Part shown: piece by piece, positions 32,281 to 43,973 of the stretch
Position numbering within the stretch: the first letter of the stretch is position 1
Layout of the letters: every line of letters begins with the position of its first letter
Position numbers and translations under genes: made by a program
Notes under the pieces: model-generated
Told to the model about the DNA's origin: nothing
Seen by the model: the letters and a program-made list of their open reading frames with translations, nothing else
Databases searched by the model: none
Source of the DNA: Hyalella azteca
Taxonomy: Eukaryota > Arthropoda > Malacostraca > Amphipoda > Hyalellidae
NCBI RefSeq assembly: GCF_000764305.2
Contig: NW_025936571.1
Coordinates: 434,001-498,000, forward strand
Direction of reading: 5' to 3'
DNA: 64,000 nucleotides

Positions 32281-32299
32281 TATATTGTGTACTGAGCAT

Positions 32300-32490
32300 T
32301 TCCACATTGAGAAAGTTGTGCACTGAGAATTTTCCGTTTTATGAAGTCCTGTGCACCGAGCATTTCCGTTTTATGAAGTCCTGTGCACCGAGCATTTCCG
32401 TTTTATGAAGTCCTGTGCACCGAGCATTTCCGCTTCATGAAGTCCTGTGCACCGAGCATTTCCGTTTGCGAAGCCCTGTGCACACTTTTG
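32300..32490 (+). repeat. 35-bp minisatellite
   Basis: About five units built on GAGCATTTCCGTTTTATGAA followed by GTCCTGTGCACC. Confidence 0.9.
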
Positions 32491-32754
32491 TCATGAGATT
32501 TGTGTGAATAACTTGTTTTCTGCAGCAAGTTTATGTTAGGCAAGTGTATGTATAGGCTAAGTTTTGCTGGTCTTGGTGGGCTGATAGCCCTTGTCTGCAC
32601 GTATACCTTGACAGTCGTACCTTACGTTTCTTGTTGCTTAACTGAATAATGCTTTATTGTGCTGCCGATGATAAGGTGCGCTGTGGTCGAATGATCGTTG
32701 TTTACTGCCTGAAGTAAAGTACACTATCACATAATGACGATGTAATAATGATGT

Positions 32755-33090
32755 TCTACAACCTATTCTCGTAGGTATATCGCGATATCATGATAGGTAC
32801 TGTGCAACCTATTGTAATCATCCGAGATATGATAGGTATATACTCTGCAACCTATTGTTATCTCCCACGATACCATGATGGTACTCTGCAACCTATTGTT
32901 TTCTCTTGCGATATTATGAAACAGATAGGCACTCTGCCACCTATTGTTATCTCCTGCGATATCATGATGGGTACTTTGCAACCTATTGTTATCTCCCGCG
33001 ATATCATGATAGGTACTCTGCAACCTATTGTTATCTCCCGCGATATGCTAAAGCTACTCTGCTATCTATTGTTATCTCTTCCGATATAAT
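32755..33090 (+). repeat. 40-45-bp minisatellite
   Basis: About eight units built on ACTCTGCAACCTATTGTTAT followed by CTCCCGCGATATCATGATAGG. Confidence 0.9.
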
Positions 33091-34107
33091 GATTCAACAA
33101 TAGGTACTTTACCGATTGATTGATTGATAATTCACCGCATAGGAATGAATCAATTGTTAAATGTCCTTTAAAAGGTGGTTAGGGGAGCCTTGTTAATACA
33201 ATTCTCCGTTTTCAGTGGATATATTCTGCTTGTGTATATTAAACACGAGCTTTTCGGTGACCGAAGTATATGTATTGTGTTCTCATTAATTCTGGCAATC
33301 AAATGATTAAAGTTTTTGTTCATTGTCTTTCACTTTTCTTATTGAGGAAACTTCTTATTTCCTCATGGCTTCGTGTCTGCTTTACTTTTAGTTTTTGTGA
33401 ATGTTTGCTCAGTTAGAAGCTCTGCGACAATCATCTACGAAATTCACCTCATCGGTTCTCTGATTTGCCTCACCGTTTGCGTAACTGCGTTTTCATTTAT
33501 TGGGTATGGGAATTCAATCTTGATCTGGTGCGCTAAAAAAAGTTTCATTCACCGATCGATGATTGGGATAGTAATTGTAAGTGCGTTTGTCAATGGTGAA
33601 CATCATGATTTTATTATAACGTGGCTGTACTCGAGATTAGATAAATGTTTATTACTTAATCTCGACGTAAGATAACTTTATTCGTGTGTTACTTGCGTAA
33701 GAACTTGAAACGCCTATTTGTTAGTTGAAATATTCATATTTACGACGTTACTACAGTCACGGTTCACACCGTCTTGGCAGTGTAAAAATAATAGTGTTCA
33801 AATTTGCAGACATGATCACCTAAATTGTTATAGCCTTCCATGTTATTCTCGTGGATTAAAACCTTTCCAGATGTTCGTTAATACAATAGCTTCGTATATT
33901 TAAGCAAATAGATTATCAAATGCAGTACCGGTATATAATATAAACTCATGGAATCATCTCATTTTGTTGAATGAATTTATTTGATTTCCCGCTCAGTTTG
34001 CAAGCAAACAAAGATCTTATCCATTACGCATCCTGAGAAATGTTCCATTGCATGTTATCGGAAAATATATTCTACGCGAAACCAATTTACTCTCGCCAAT
34101 TGTTTCG
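33091..34107. other. Non-coding region
   Basis: A 100-codon open frame (33373-33675) encodes a hydrophobic stretch but has no recognised family, splice context or neighbour supporting it. Confidence 0.4.
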
Positions 34108-34237
34108 ACCTGAGGACGTTCTTTTAAAACTCACCTAAGTGAACGGAGCCTCCGATTTCTCGTCTACGATGGGTGGGTCTAGCTTGAAAAACCGTCAGTT
34201 ACGTTACGAACTCTCAACTATTTTTGATAGTGTGGCT
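34108..34237 (+). mobile_element. Small MITE, diverged copy C
   Basis: AAAACTCACCTAAGTGAACG, GATGGGTGGGTCTAGCTTGA and ACTCTCAACTATTTTTGA follow the order of motifs in the copy at 30637, with many substitutions. It abuts copy B. Confidence 0.6.
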
Positions 34238-34388
34238 CCAGGGCCTATACTTTCAAAAAAAGTTAAGAGATCGTAAGTTCATCAGCCAATCATTGACGGC
34301 CTTTCGAGCAAAATCCACCAATCACAGACAAGAAAATAGAGCGTAAGTACTTACGCTCACTTAGCGAATTTTGAAAGTGGGGCCCCAG
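34238..34388 (-). mobile_element. Small MITE, copy B (inverted relative to copy A)
   Basis: The left end CCAGGGCCTATACTTTCAAA and right end TTTTGAAAGTGGGGCCCC are inverted repeats, and the interior is the reverse complement of copy A at 30637. Confidence 0.82.
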
Positions 34389-37107
34389 GTCTGATTTGTT
34401 CGTATTATCTGTAAATTCGTCGCTGTTCAGAACAAAGGTTGTGCTCTTGACGTTGCTCATTAGGTTATCTTTTGAGGATCTCACGGTCATCTCATGCTCT
34501 TGCACCGAACTTTTCAGCCTCGTATATTTTTGAGTTGCTTGCAGTTTCATCACTAGTTATAATGCAACAATTATACCCACATGCGCTAAAAATACAAATT
34601 GCTTCTTAGCCACTAGGTCTGCAATTGTAAGTTCTGTGAACTCAATTCATCTTCTCAGCTGTTGGTAAATTCTTGGCATGTAGGGGCAGATATATTTAAA
34701 TCTTGTGTTGTCTCATAGAAATTTATCCGCAGGAAGTCATGCTACCAAAGTTTTTTAACATCAAGTTTCATGTTAGGATAATTTTTATTAGGTGTAATGT
34801 GTATTTAATTTGTTTTTTCTACCACTCAAACTTTGCTAATCCAGAAGAGGCTATCGTTTTTGACAGCTAGTTATCCAAATGCGTACAAAGTGAGTGAAGC
34901 GTCGCCTTCTACTTGTATTTTATTGATTATTATTGCTGAATTTTGTAAGTTCGTGGTTTGAATTGTTGTCACCTCAGTTACTTTTCATTGGTTGAATTTA
35001 ATCGCGGTTAATTTGGTGTTTAAGAAGGAAAAGCACAAGATGAATTTTGATATTCCATGTATAAAGCTACGCACAAATGAGAAGCTATAGTCTCCTTCAA
35101 GTTTGGGGAGCATATATAGCTTCTTTGTACATCACGGAGACTCATAACCGAACGTTGAGAACAAAGCGCGCGTCATTACTAATAATGATGACCTCCGTAT
35201 GATATATTGTCATATTTACCACTAAATTCAACAGGATGATCAACAAAAATGAATTGTCTGTACTTAGTTTGTGTGTACTTAACGTGTATCCTTATGAGTT
35301 AAGTGTATTCTAAATTGCGTTGAAATGTAATAACTTTTAATACATCTACGAGGCATGCTGAGGAGTGCCGAACTCTACACTGGCAGCTCCTTTATTCTTA
35401 TTGCTGTAGTATAACATGCAAAAATACTTTTAGTGAGCTAAATTGTCGCAAGTATCCATTTTATATACATTTAGAGTAAATAATAAAGTGACTCGGCATA
35501 ACAAATTTAACTAAATTAGTTTATCTATCATATTATGTTTTTTAGTTTTAAAAAATTTCCTGATATGATTATTTCCTCATAAATATTTGACCATCGGCTT
35601 GTTACAAACCTGTTTTGTGCGCGCACGGTTCAGTATGAAGCTGTCTAATCTCATTTTCAACTAACGTTTCCATATGAATCTATGTCGTTGCTGTTCCCTG
35701 TCGAGCAGCGATTTCGTTACGTTGCTTAAACATAACATTTTCTCCCGCTCTACCAGCCGTAGTCGATCTTTTTAGAAATATGAGAAATATGTTGGTCCTA
35801 AAATCTATGCCAAAAACTCGTGCTCCACGCACGTAGCGCGTAATTGTTAGGTAAACATTCGCTTCTCTGTGACTCAACGCAATATTTACCACTTAAGTTT
35901 GTGTTGGCTGTCCTTCAGCAGCTATATATTTGTTTTAAGTCATCTTTGTTCTAGTATTTAGTTTAATGGTATAGGCGAGTAGTTTCAATTATGAGCTAAA
36001 AGTCAACGTACTCAATTGCATTGGACAAGAAGATACAGTCTGGGTAATTACAATACGATGTACTTCTACATTGTTGAGAATAGTTTGTATTGTCACTTAA
36101 TTTCCTACCTGTGTGTTCATATGGATGAGAATTTAATATAGGGCAGACATTCCAGAAGCTGCTAGAGTTTGGCTACTCTCATCAAGTAGAAGGGCTTGTC
36201 TTACAAATACTAGACTGCATGCGTAATGCAGTCTAGGGGATTTATTCGACTATCATACGGTCCTCTGCCCTAGAAATGTTCTGCCCAAGGAAAAAAAGCC
36301 TCCATTCTGTATCGATAATTCTGGACGCAAAAGTAAATTTTACCGTAGAAATGTTCTGCCCAAGAACAAAAATGTCTCCATTCTGTATCGATAATTCTGG
36401 ACGCAAGAGTAAATTTCAGGTGGTCATTTCAAAAAGAAAATTTATTCTGAGAAAACTGTTGCTATTTCAGTCCGGCATGCGGGCGCCGTTTGAATAAAAT
36501 TGTCTTGCTCAGAATTCAACACAAAAATGTAATAACAAACAAAATGATTTGATTTAGTTCTTCTGGGTTGCCTATTTTTGGTTCAGGATATGAGATGTCC
36601 GCGTTCAGGGTCTCTTCCTTAAATTTAATCTTGGTTTAAGTATTATTTTTCCTGTCTCGTTCTTTCTCTGTTAACATTTTAAATAAATCGTTATTATTCG
36701 GGTTTGATTTCTTCAAACCTTGACTTTACTAGCGTATAAAATTTTGGCTTAAACACTTAAGTAGCGAGCAGTAGAGAACGAAACAGAAAAAGAACATTGT
36801 GTTGGGAAACAAGTTTGTTGTAAATCGTATCAGCAATTGTTTCCAAGTTCATGAAAAAATGAATTTTTTACTCACATGAGGTATGCGATCTGTTGAGGCA
36901 TGCGCATCTGTTGGAAACATTAGCTTTCTCTATAGTTAGGCAATATCTAATTCTTCTTTTACTAAACATAGCCACGAAAGTGAATTATCAAGAATAATCC
37001 TCCCTTAAGCTAACTTCACAACATCCGTTATCACGAGCAATGCATCCCACTTATTTTATATGGCCATTTCAACGATCTTAGTTGAGTAAAGGGAACGGAA
37101 TGAACGG
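34389..37107. repeat. Non-coding region with a 75-bp tandem duplication
   Basis: At about 36267-36415, a unit AGAAATGTTCTGCCCAAG followed by CTCCATTCTGTATCGATAAT is present twice. A short hairpin (AGACTGCATGCG/TAATGCAGTCT) lies near 36212. No exon is supported. Confidence 0.6.
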
Positions 37108-37250
37108 ATCATATTCATCGTATTAGTTTATTGCTCCATGGAATCTTATTAATCGTATTAGTTTATTGCTCCATGGAATCTTATTAATCGTATTAGTTTA
37201 TTGCTCCATGGAATCTTATTCATCGTATTAGTTTATTGCTCCATGGACTC
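37108..37250 (-). repeat. 35-bp array duplicating the end of AK6 with its poly(A) signal
   Basis: Four units (TTTATT at 37127, 37162, 37197, 37232, exact 35-bp spacing) read on the minus strand as TCCATGGAGCAATAAACTAA. Each repeats the last AK6 codons (SMEQ), the TAA stop and an overlapping AATAAA. Confidence 0.92.
37232..37237 (-). promoter_or_regulatory. AATAAA overlapping the AK6 stop codon
   Basis: On the minus strand GAGCAATAAACT contains the stop TAA inside AATAAA. Three more identical hexamers follow at 35-bp steps (37197-37202, 37162-37167, 37127-37132). Which of them is used cannot be told. Confidence 0.55.
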
Positions 37251-40200
37251 GTCGTGTTGTCTGACCCATGCCTTGACCCACTCAGTGATGAGGTTGACGC
37301 CCGCCTCGAGCTGGTCCACCGTGTCGTTCTCCACCTCCATCACGATCTCGGGCTTGTAGTTCTCCAGCGCCTCGTCCCGCAGCACGTGCAAGATCTCGCA
37401 CTCTATGTTCTCCAGGATCTTCTCGGGCGTGTAACCTCTGTTGAAAATACAAAGATAAATGTTTAAAGGCCGATATAGAAGCTACGTTTTGATTCTTGGG
37501 CGTGTAACCTCTGTTTAAAATACAGAGATGAGAAATCAATGTTTCAAGACCGATCCAGAAGCTACGTTTTGATTTGCGCAGTCTTAGGACGGAATGAAAA
37601 GGTTACAATTTTTAGAGAGTCTACACGGTGCAGCGATGTCTGTATATTTTGCTCAGATTTGTGTGATATCGCCATAGAGAAGGTACTACTGTAGTCAAGT
37701 GTTTTGTTAAATATGTTAGATTGGAATGTCACCCGCCATTCAGGGCGGTCGCCGTGCACTTATTTATCGGAATCAGCGACACCGCATATCATAACAAAAA
37801 TACTTGCAAGAAAATAGCAATTTCACCACTTTACGCTAACAATTTATCAAAAGATTGATTTTTTACAATTATTTTTTCCGTTTTCGGTTGCATCAATTGC
37901 CACTAATCTCTCATAAGCGTTCTCCTTCTTAACGCTGTCACTCTACTGTCTACTCCTTGGATTTGACATGCCAAATTCAAGGGAATCTTCCATATAATGC
38001 AATAAATTTGATGAAAAATTTTCAAAAACATGCCGAAAATCAGCTACTGTCGCCTAACAAATCCAATTGAGGAACGAAATGAATCTGAAAGCGGTGCTAC
38101 CGTCTACATGAGCCAACTTTTCAGCACAGTTCAAAGAAATCTCTGCTCTCAGGCTCGGTTATCGCTGCAACTGTGCAGTCTTGCGACGGACCGACCCAAA
38201 TACTGGGCAGATTTCGAGTCTAAAAGCAACCTTTTATCTGCAACGTGTTGAACTGTGCAGAAAAAAGGTTGTGCTAAACTTAGCGTCTAGACCGACCTTA
38301 CAGTTCGACAGCTTGTTTCCTAATAGGTTAGTACCTTCCATAAAACTCAATGTCTAGAAAGTTTAAACAGAGTTCTTCTCGAGTTCTTCTCGAGAGTTAA
38401 AGTTCTTCTCGAGAACTCTGTTATCTTCACAATAACAAGTTTTTTAAATTTATTAGGTTGGTTTAATTCAGAATTTGCATATTAATGAAAATATTTCATT
38501 GAGAAAACTACTGCCGTTCTGATAACTGATCACTGTGATATTTCGTACTAAAAGAAGAGTTCAACTTTTCCCTATAAATAATTAAGGCACTGACCTGGCA
38601 GCTAATCTGTCATGCAGAACTGTGTTGTTGCAGCGCAGCACAAAAACTGCATCAAAAAATCGTTCAGGGAAGAAGCTGCTGCCATGATAGTCCACGACCT
38701 TGCCACCTTCGCTGATGGGGTCTTCAAGCTCGTCGAGAACCTGCAAAAAATAATTAAGTTTTATCGGTCTTCAAGCTCGTCGAGAACCTGCAAAAAATAA
38801 TTAAGTTTTATCGGTCTTCAAGCTCGTCGAGAACCTGCAAAAAAATAATTACGTTTTATCTTAACACAAAGAAGAAAGCAACATCTCTAGCAGACTCGCG
38901 CTAAATATTGTTCTTATTTGCTGAATTGTAATTCGTACTAGAAGTCTAACTAATTACTTATTTATTCTGATACGTTTCCATTTCCTAAGAAACTACCTAT
39001 ATTAAGTGGCTAGAAATCAAATTATGACTTTATCTACGATGCAATAATTTGACGATTCTAAGTTTATTCTGATGGTCAAGATATGATTTCAAGTAAAAGT
39101 AATCAGAGTGGAACAATATCATTCAGACCACAAAGTCTTTTGCATGTTTTCCAAGAATGCTCCATTGCTGTACTTAGGACCTGTCTATTATACACGCTGT
39201 ATACTTGTCCAAGTTTGTGTGTTTGAGACGTAACATCAACAAATTACATTACTAAATCGTTCATATTTACATTACTAAATCGTAAATAACTTAATCTAGA
39301 TAGATTAAGTTATAACACCAGTCACTATAACACCAAACTTAATGCAATAAATCACCATACATTTATCTACTTCGGAATAAATGTCACCATTTATTTCGTA
39401 CACCAGCCTTGCTTTATACACGCTGTATACTTGTCCAAGTTTGTGTGTTTGAGACGTAATATCAACAAATTAAATTACAATTCTGCTGTTTTTAATCAAC
39501 GTTGGCTTGACTCTGGTTCTATTGGGGCTTAAATCGTACTCTATTCTGGTGATACCTCAGAAAATACTTTTAAAAAATCTTGGAAAAAACGGGGATAAAT
39601 CTTGGAAGCACACATTCATGTATCAGTTACTGAGAACAATAATACCTATATTTACTAATGAATAATATATATAATTGCAGAGAAATTATCAACTCCATTT
39701 ATGCCTTCACAACACACATGCTGTAGATTTAGTAGTGCAAAAGTTGATCTTATCAACTATTACTTCTTGCCAAGGATCAAAGCAAGGTTAATGGGTTAAA
39801 CAGCTAGCCCATCATAAACATTATTACCTACTGACCAAGGACTTATGGTTGTGTTACTAAATTAAATCAGAATTATTTTAACATACATCTCACTGACAGC
39901 TAATATTCTAACATGAAGACTTACTTTATCTTCATCAAGAATATGACATTGCAATGCATCATCATATCCATCAAAGAGATTGTTCTCTTTGGCCAAGTCA
40001 GAGACGCTGATGTGTTGCAGGTTGCAGTTCTCAGCTACCTGTGCGGCCATGGTGCTCTTGCCTACACCCGGAGTGCCTACACATGTCAGTGTTTGAGCAA
40101 TAATAAATAATAATCAAAGCTAATAATAAGCAATAAATAATAAATCAATCAATCAATAAATAATAATAATCAATCAAAAATAATAATCAATAATAAATCA

Positions 40201-40982
40201 AAGACTTCAAACATGATTAAAGTGGAAAATTAATAAAGAAGCAATAATGAATGGAACCTTATTGACTGAATGTCTGCCAAAGGTTGTTGCAATAAAAAAA
40301 CTAATTTGAATCTGTGCAATAGTTATATAATATGCATAATATACTTATATTAATAATAATACTATTATTAACAACAATAATCATGTTTTGATGAATGACA
40401 CACAAGCTTGAGCAGAAATTTTATTTTGGCCAAGAAACATACAGAATAATCTGTTTGTGAGTGGAAAGAAACTAGTAGCAAAGTGCAACGATATTAAAGT
40501 GTTAGACTATCTGTGAATCCTGAGTATGGAAACATACACCATGTAATGTTGAGAATAATTTTGACTACTTCAATTTATTTCAGTTAACTGCTTCATGAAA
40601 TAATTGCATGTGGAAGGAGCAAAGTCAAACTACCATCAATAGTGAAATTAAAATCAATATATGTATATTATACATGTGTATATAGATACAGTAATAACTA
40701 AAGTAGTAGTACATGATGGACAGAATTGAATAATCATTTAATATATTCATCGATTATATATGTATTTAAAAAACCTGTTCTACAATTGATATCACATTTG
40801 TTAGCTCTATAAAAAATAGTATAGGTACATACACAATATTATTAGATAATACTAAATCATACATGTATATAGAGGATTGAAACATTTGAATTCCAGAAAT
40901 AATAATATATTCACCTGCTCCATATTGGAAACATATTCAATAACTTACCTGTAATAAGTATATTTGGGTATTTTATCATCAT
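37233..40982 (-). CDS. AK6: Adenylate kinase isoenzyme 6 (CINAP/Fap7), 4 exons, complete
   Basis: Minus-strand exons: 40949-40982, 39925-40076, 38595-38740, 37233-37437; 537 bp, 178 residues (human about 172). AK6 is a nuclear P-loop NMP kinase/ATPase that acts in late 40S maturation (Fap7) and Cajal-body biology. The start [11 protein letters not shown] joins [16 protein letters not shown], giving the Walker A loop GTPGVGKST split by a phase-1 intron. Next come [18 protein letters not shown] and [10 protein letters not shown] (the NMP-binding part), [20 protein letters not shown] (the family's DYHxxxFFPERxF), [20 protein letters not shown] (the lid-side segment) and a C-terminal helix ending in SMEQ. 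All four exons join in frame with GT/AG borders. The start codon has A at -3; one codon down, a second ATG is equally usable. Exon 3's acceptor and the 3' end are each tandemly duplicated. Confidence 0.95.
38720..38865 (-). repeat. 47-bp array copying the AK6 exon 3 acceptor junction
   Basis: Three units of TCTTCAAGCTCGTCGAGAAC followed by CTGCAAAAAATAATTA. On the minus strand each unit is a complete acceptor (TTTTTTGCAG) plus the first about 18 bases of exon 3. The copy nearest the exon body is the one joined to the rest of exon 3, so two upstream decoy acceptors exist. Confidence 0.92.
39187..39480. repeat. Spaced direct duplication in AK6 intron 2
   Basis: TATACACGCTGTATACTTGT and the following GTTTGTGTGTTTGAGACGTA occur at about 39190-39250 and again at 39416-39478. 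Between them lies a palindrome, ACTTAATCTAGATAGATTAA. Confidence 0.8.
40090..40215. repeat. AATAAT/AATC microsatellite in AK6 intron 1
   Basis: Interspersed AATAATAA and AATCAATC units, moderately degenerate. Confidence 0.8.
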
Positions 40983-41095
40983 TTTAGAAGAGAACTTTTC
41001 TGAAGAAATTGGATGATAAAAATTTTATACAAAAAAACTATGCACTAGTCAGTTATAACTTTTCTGAAATAAAATTACTAGATTGCTTAAATCGC

Positions 41096-41621
41096 AAGTT
41101 AATCAGGAATTTAAAAGCAAAGAAAACAGCCAGAATATTAACCATTTCTTAAGAATGAAAACGTTTCGGGAACTTTACTTGCGGGAACTTGCGGGAACTT
41201 TACTTGCGCATGCATCCTCCTCATTCAGCTGTGCGCGTCCATGCCGAGCAGTGCAATGTTCCGGTGTCCGATAGTGATTTTAGAGTTCTAGCTTACACGA
41301 CCGGTGTTACTGACCTACGGATTTTAGAATCCCTGTACATTTTTAAACAGAAACCTGGTTTAAATGCGGCCTTCAGCTCCTATCCCCTTGAAATTGTAAA
41401 TAGATAGGTCTGTCTCCTTATGTGTATTTGTTTTTATTTTGTCAATTTATGTTTTTATCTTCGATGTGAATTTAGTTTTCTAATTGATTCTGATTTTCTT
41501 ATAGGTTTTGATCTTTTGAACTTTTGAACTGACGATGGAGCTGGACTCCGAAACGTTTTCATTCTTAAGAAACGGTTAATATTCTGGCTGTTTTCTTTGC
41601 TTTTAAATTCCTGATTAACTT
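41096..41621 (+). mobile_element. Penelope-like retroelement remnant flanked by an inverted repeat
   Basis: A 73-bp inverted repeat (41096-41168 and 41549-41621, one mismatch seen) flanks a coding trace at 41189-41407 that includes FRVLAYTTGVTDLRILESLY and KPGLNAAFSSYPLEI. The ILESLxI...KPxLN pattern is typical of the C-terminal part of the GIY-YIG endonuclease region of Penelope-like elements. The rest of the element is missing. A ribozyme-like core precedes the right repeat. Confidence 0.65.
41529..41554 (+). ncRNA. Possible hammerhead ribozyme core
   Basis: CTGACGA (41529-41535) fits the conserved CUGANGA box; GGAG (41537-41540) can pair with CTCC (41546-41549) across the loop CTGGA as stem II; GAAAC follows (41550-41554). 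Penelope-like elements are known to carry hammerhead motifs, which fits the host element. One extra U (41536) precedes stem II, and stems I and III are not clear, so activity is doubtful. Confidence 0.45.
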
Positions 41622-42003
41622 CTCTGAAATGAAGATTGATTAAATTCATGAGAAAAAATGAAATTCACATAGAATTTTTTTTTGTGAGAAACACTTACTG
41701 AAACTGCCTTTGGTCACCTTGAACACTTAGCCTTGAATATTTGCTAGATATTTTGTAATTTATAAATTTATTTTTTATTGTAATGTAATTTTTTCAATGT
41801 AATTTTTTTAGAAATTAAAAGAAGCACCAGATAGCTTCAATGGTAGTAGCATTTTTTCAGATGTTCCAGAAAACAATCAAATGGGTCACACTGCAAGGTT
41901 TAAATTGGAAAACTATCAGGAATGAAACTTTAACTAACATAACATCAAAAAATTAAGGTGATAAAAAAATAAAGTTCATTGGAAAGTTTTGACACGGGAT
42001 TAA

Positions 42004-42521
42004 CCCATTAATGCCAAGCGGTTCCATTTGGAACCAGCGGGAAAATGAATTCATATTAAAATTGAATGATCGAATAAATATACAAGTGTATGCGTATGTT
42101 TGATATACACCTAGATAAAACATGTTCTGGCAATGTTTGGTTCTGCTGCGCTGACTACTCCCCGTTTAGTTAACATTCAAAGATTATAAGAACCAGGTGT
42201 CAGACAGAATGGCTTGATATCATAGCGTAGAAAGGTGAGTAATTTGTTCTAAAAACATATTATTTATGACTCAGTTATAGAATTTTATCAATAAAGTGAA
42301 TAATTTTAATGCTGTATATGGTTTTACGTGTTATAATGTTTCTAAAGTCATTTAGATCGAGAAATATTTATCCCAGTTCCTAATGGGACCAAGCTATAAT
42401 TTTTCACATACAACAAAAAATGAATATTTGAACATATTTTTCATTTATTACTGTCACAAGTGGTAACAGTATCAAAAGAAAACAAAGAAAAATTCAGAAA
42501 ATAATTCTCGGCATTAATGGG
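42004..42521. mobile_element. TTAA-flanked MITE (piggyBac-like ends)
   Basis: CCCATTAATGCC at 42004-42015 is matched by its inverse GGCATTAATGGG at 42510-42521, and both ends abut TTAA (42000-42003, 42522-42525). TTAA targets and CCC-starting ends are characteristic of piggyBac-type elements. No transposase remains. Confidence 0.78.
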
Positions 42522-43068
42522 TTAAGATTAAGATGATGCCCCAAATCAATTCTATGTGGTGCGATCTGACAGCAACAGCATGTCCAGTCATTACATAAAA
42601 CTCTAATGAGCTTTGCTATACATGTACCTAGTTTTTCTACCACCTGTTAGGATGAAGTGTGGAAAAACTGCAGCATTTGCAATTGTCCCTACTTACACAA
42701 AACTAGTTCTTCCTAAATCTATTTAAAGCTGCATAGAGTGCTCTTCTTTCAATTATATAAGCACTCAGTTGAGTGCAGGGGAGGTAGTTTAAATTTAGGT
42801 TGTTAGTTCCCACAAGTGTTAGTCTACTTAAGGGTTAACATAGTAAATAACAGGATACCAGGCCAGTAATTAGCTTCACATAAAAGTTTCTGGAGCATAT
42901 TAGTTGCAATTAATGGGGAGGCAACTGCATTTGCAACTGCATCCTGGGTGACACTAGGAAAAGCAAAAGTGGTGAATGGTTTTTGGCCTCAATGTGTCTG
43001 AGTTGTTGGATAGTGCTAAAATGTTTTCAATCTTCCAGTAGATGCCAGGAAAAGTGATACATATTGCA

Positions 43069-43485
43069 TTATTTCAGATTGAATCTTGGGAGGATATTCT
43101 CCTCCACCAGCATGTATTTCATGGTTACTGGGACTCCAATTGAATGCAATTGAGTCTGCATAATTGTGCAACTGTTAGCATATAAAGAACATTGCAGGAG
43201 AAAATGCTCAATTGATTCATCTCTCCCACATGAACAAAGAGCTGTATTGGTTAAGTTAAACCTATACAGGTGCTTCCTTGGACCAACATGTCCCAACCTA
43301 AATTTTGCAAAAGCAGTTTCCATTATTCTCCCCTTAAATGATGACCATGGCCAATATCCCACTTTATCCCTAATCTGCATTAGATGGTGACCAGTGTTAG
43401 TAATAGCCACCTTTTGTTTAAAGTCTTCCTCCCACTGTCGCATGACTTCCATTCTTATCTCGCTCACCTTATCCTCCCTGCACAT
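43069..43485 (-). pseudogene. LINE ORF2 C-terminal fragment with CCHC motif
   Basis: Encodes a segment ending in CSCGRDESIEHFLLQC (C-x-C-x7-H-x4-C), the zinc-knuckle-like motif that follows RNase H in this LINE group. Just upstream, at 43500-43590, FIPGHKNIKGNEMADLAAKA, the last RNase H motif, is readable in a different frame, showing a frameshift. Confidence 0.8.
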
Positions 43486-43658
43486 GATAGCCTCAGGCCT
43501 TCAGGCAGTGCATGGGCAGCTTTAGCTGCAAGGTCTGCCATCTCATTTCCCTTGATGTTCTTGTGGCCTGGGATGAACTGGACCACCACTGGAAAATGAG
43601 TGCAAAGCCCTAATAACATCTAATGAATTTTAAAGATCAAGGGTAAATGTGATGTTGG

Positions 43659-43973
43659 TCAACGGGATGTTAACAGGTTCAGACTTGATAATGAATCTGT
43701 GTAGACCACAGCTCCACTGCCACCCACAGTGCCATCCCTTATCATTTGCACAGCCTGAGCAATGGCAAACAGCTCACAGCTCAAAATTGATTCCTGAGGG
43801 TTTAATTTCCAATTATACATTTTTACAAACCTTTCCTCCTGAATCACTACTGAAGCAGTTGATGAGGGTTCTGGATCAAAAATTCTTGAACCATCAGTAT
43901 ATACTTTGTGATATCCATTGTACACTGTACTTTGTAGGTCTCTGAATATGGTGACAGCATCTGTCTCTGACAA
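43659..43973 (-). pseudogene. LINE RNase H domain fragment
   Basis: Contains KVYTDGSRIFDPEPSSTASV, then ILSCELFAIAQAVQMIRD and VVYTDSLSSLNLL, matching the D/E/D positions of RNase H. The frame breaks after about 43659 before the final motif. Confidence 0.85.
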
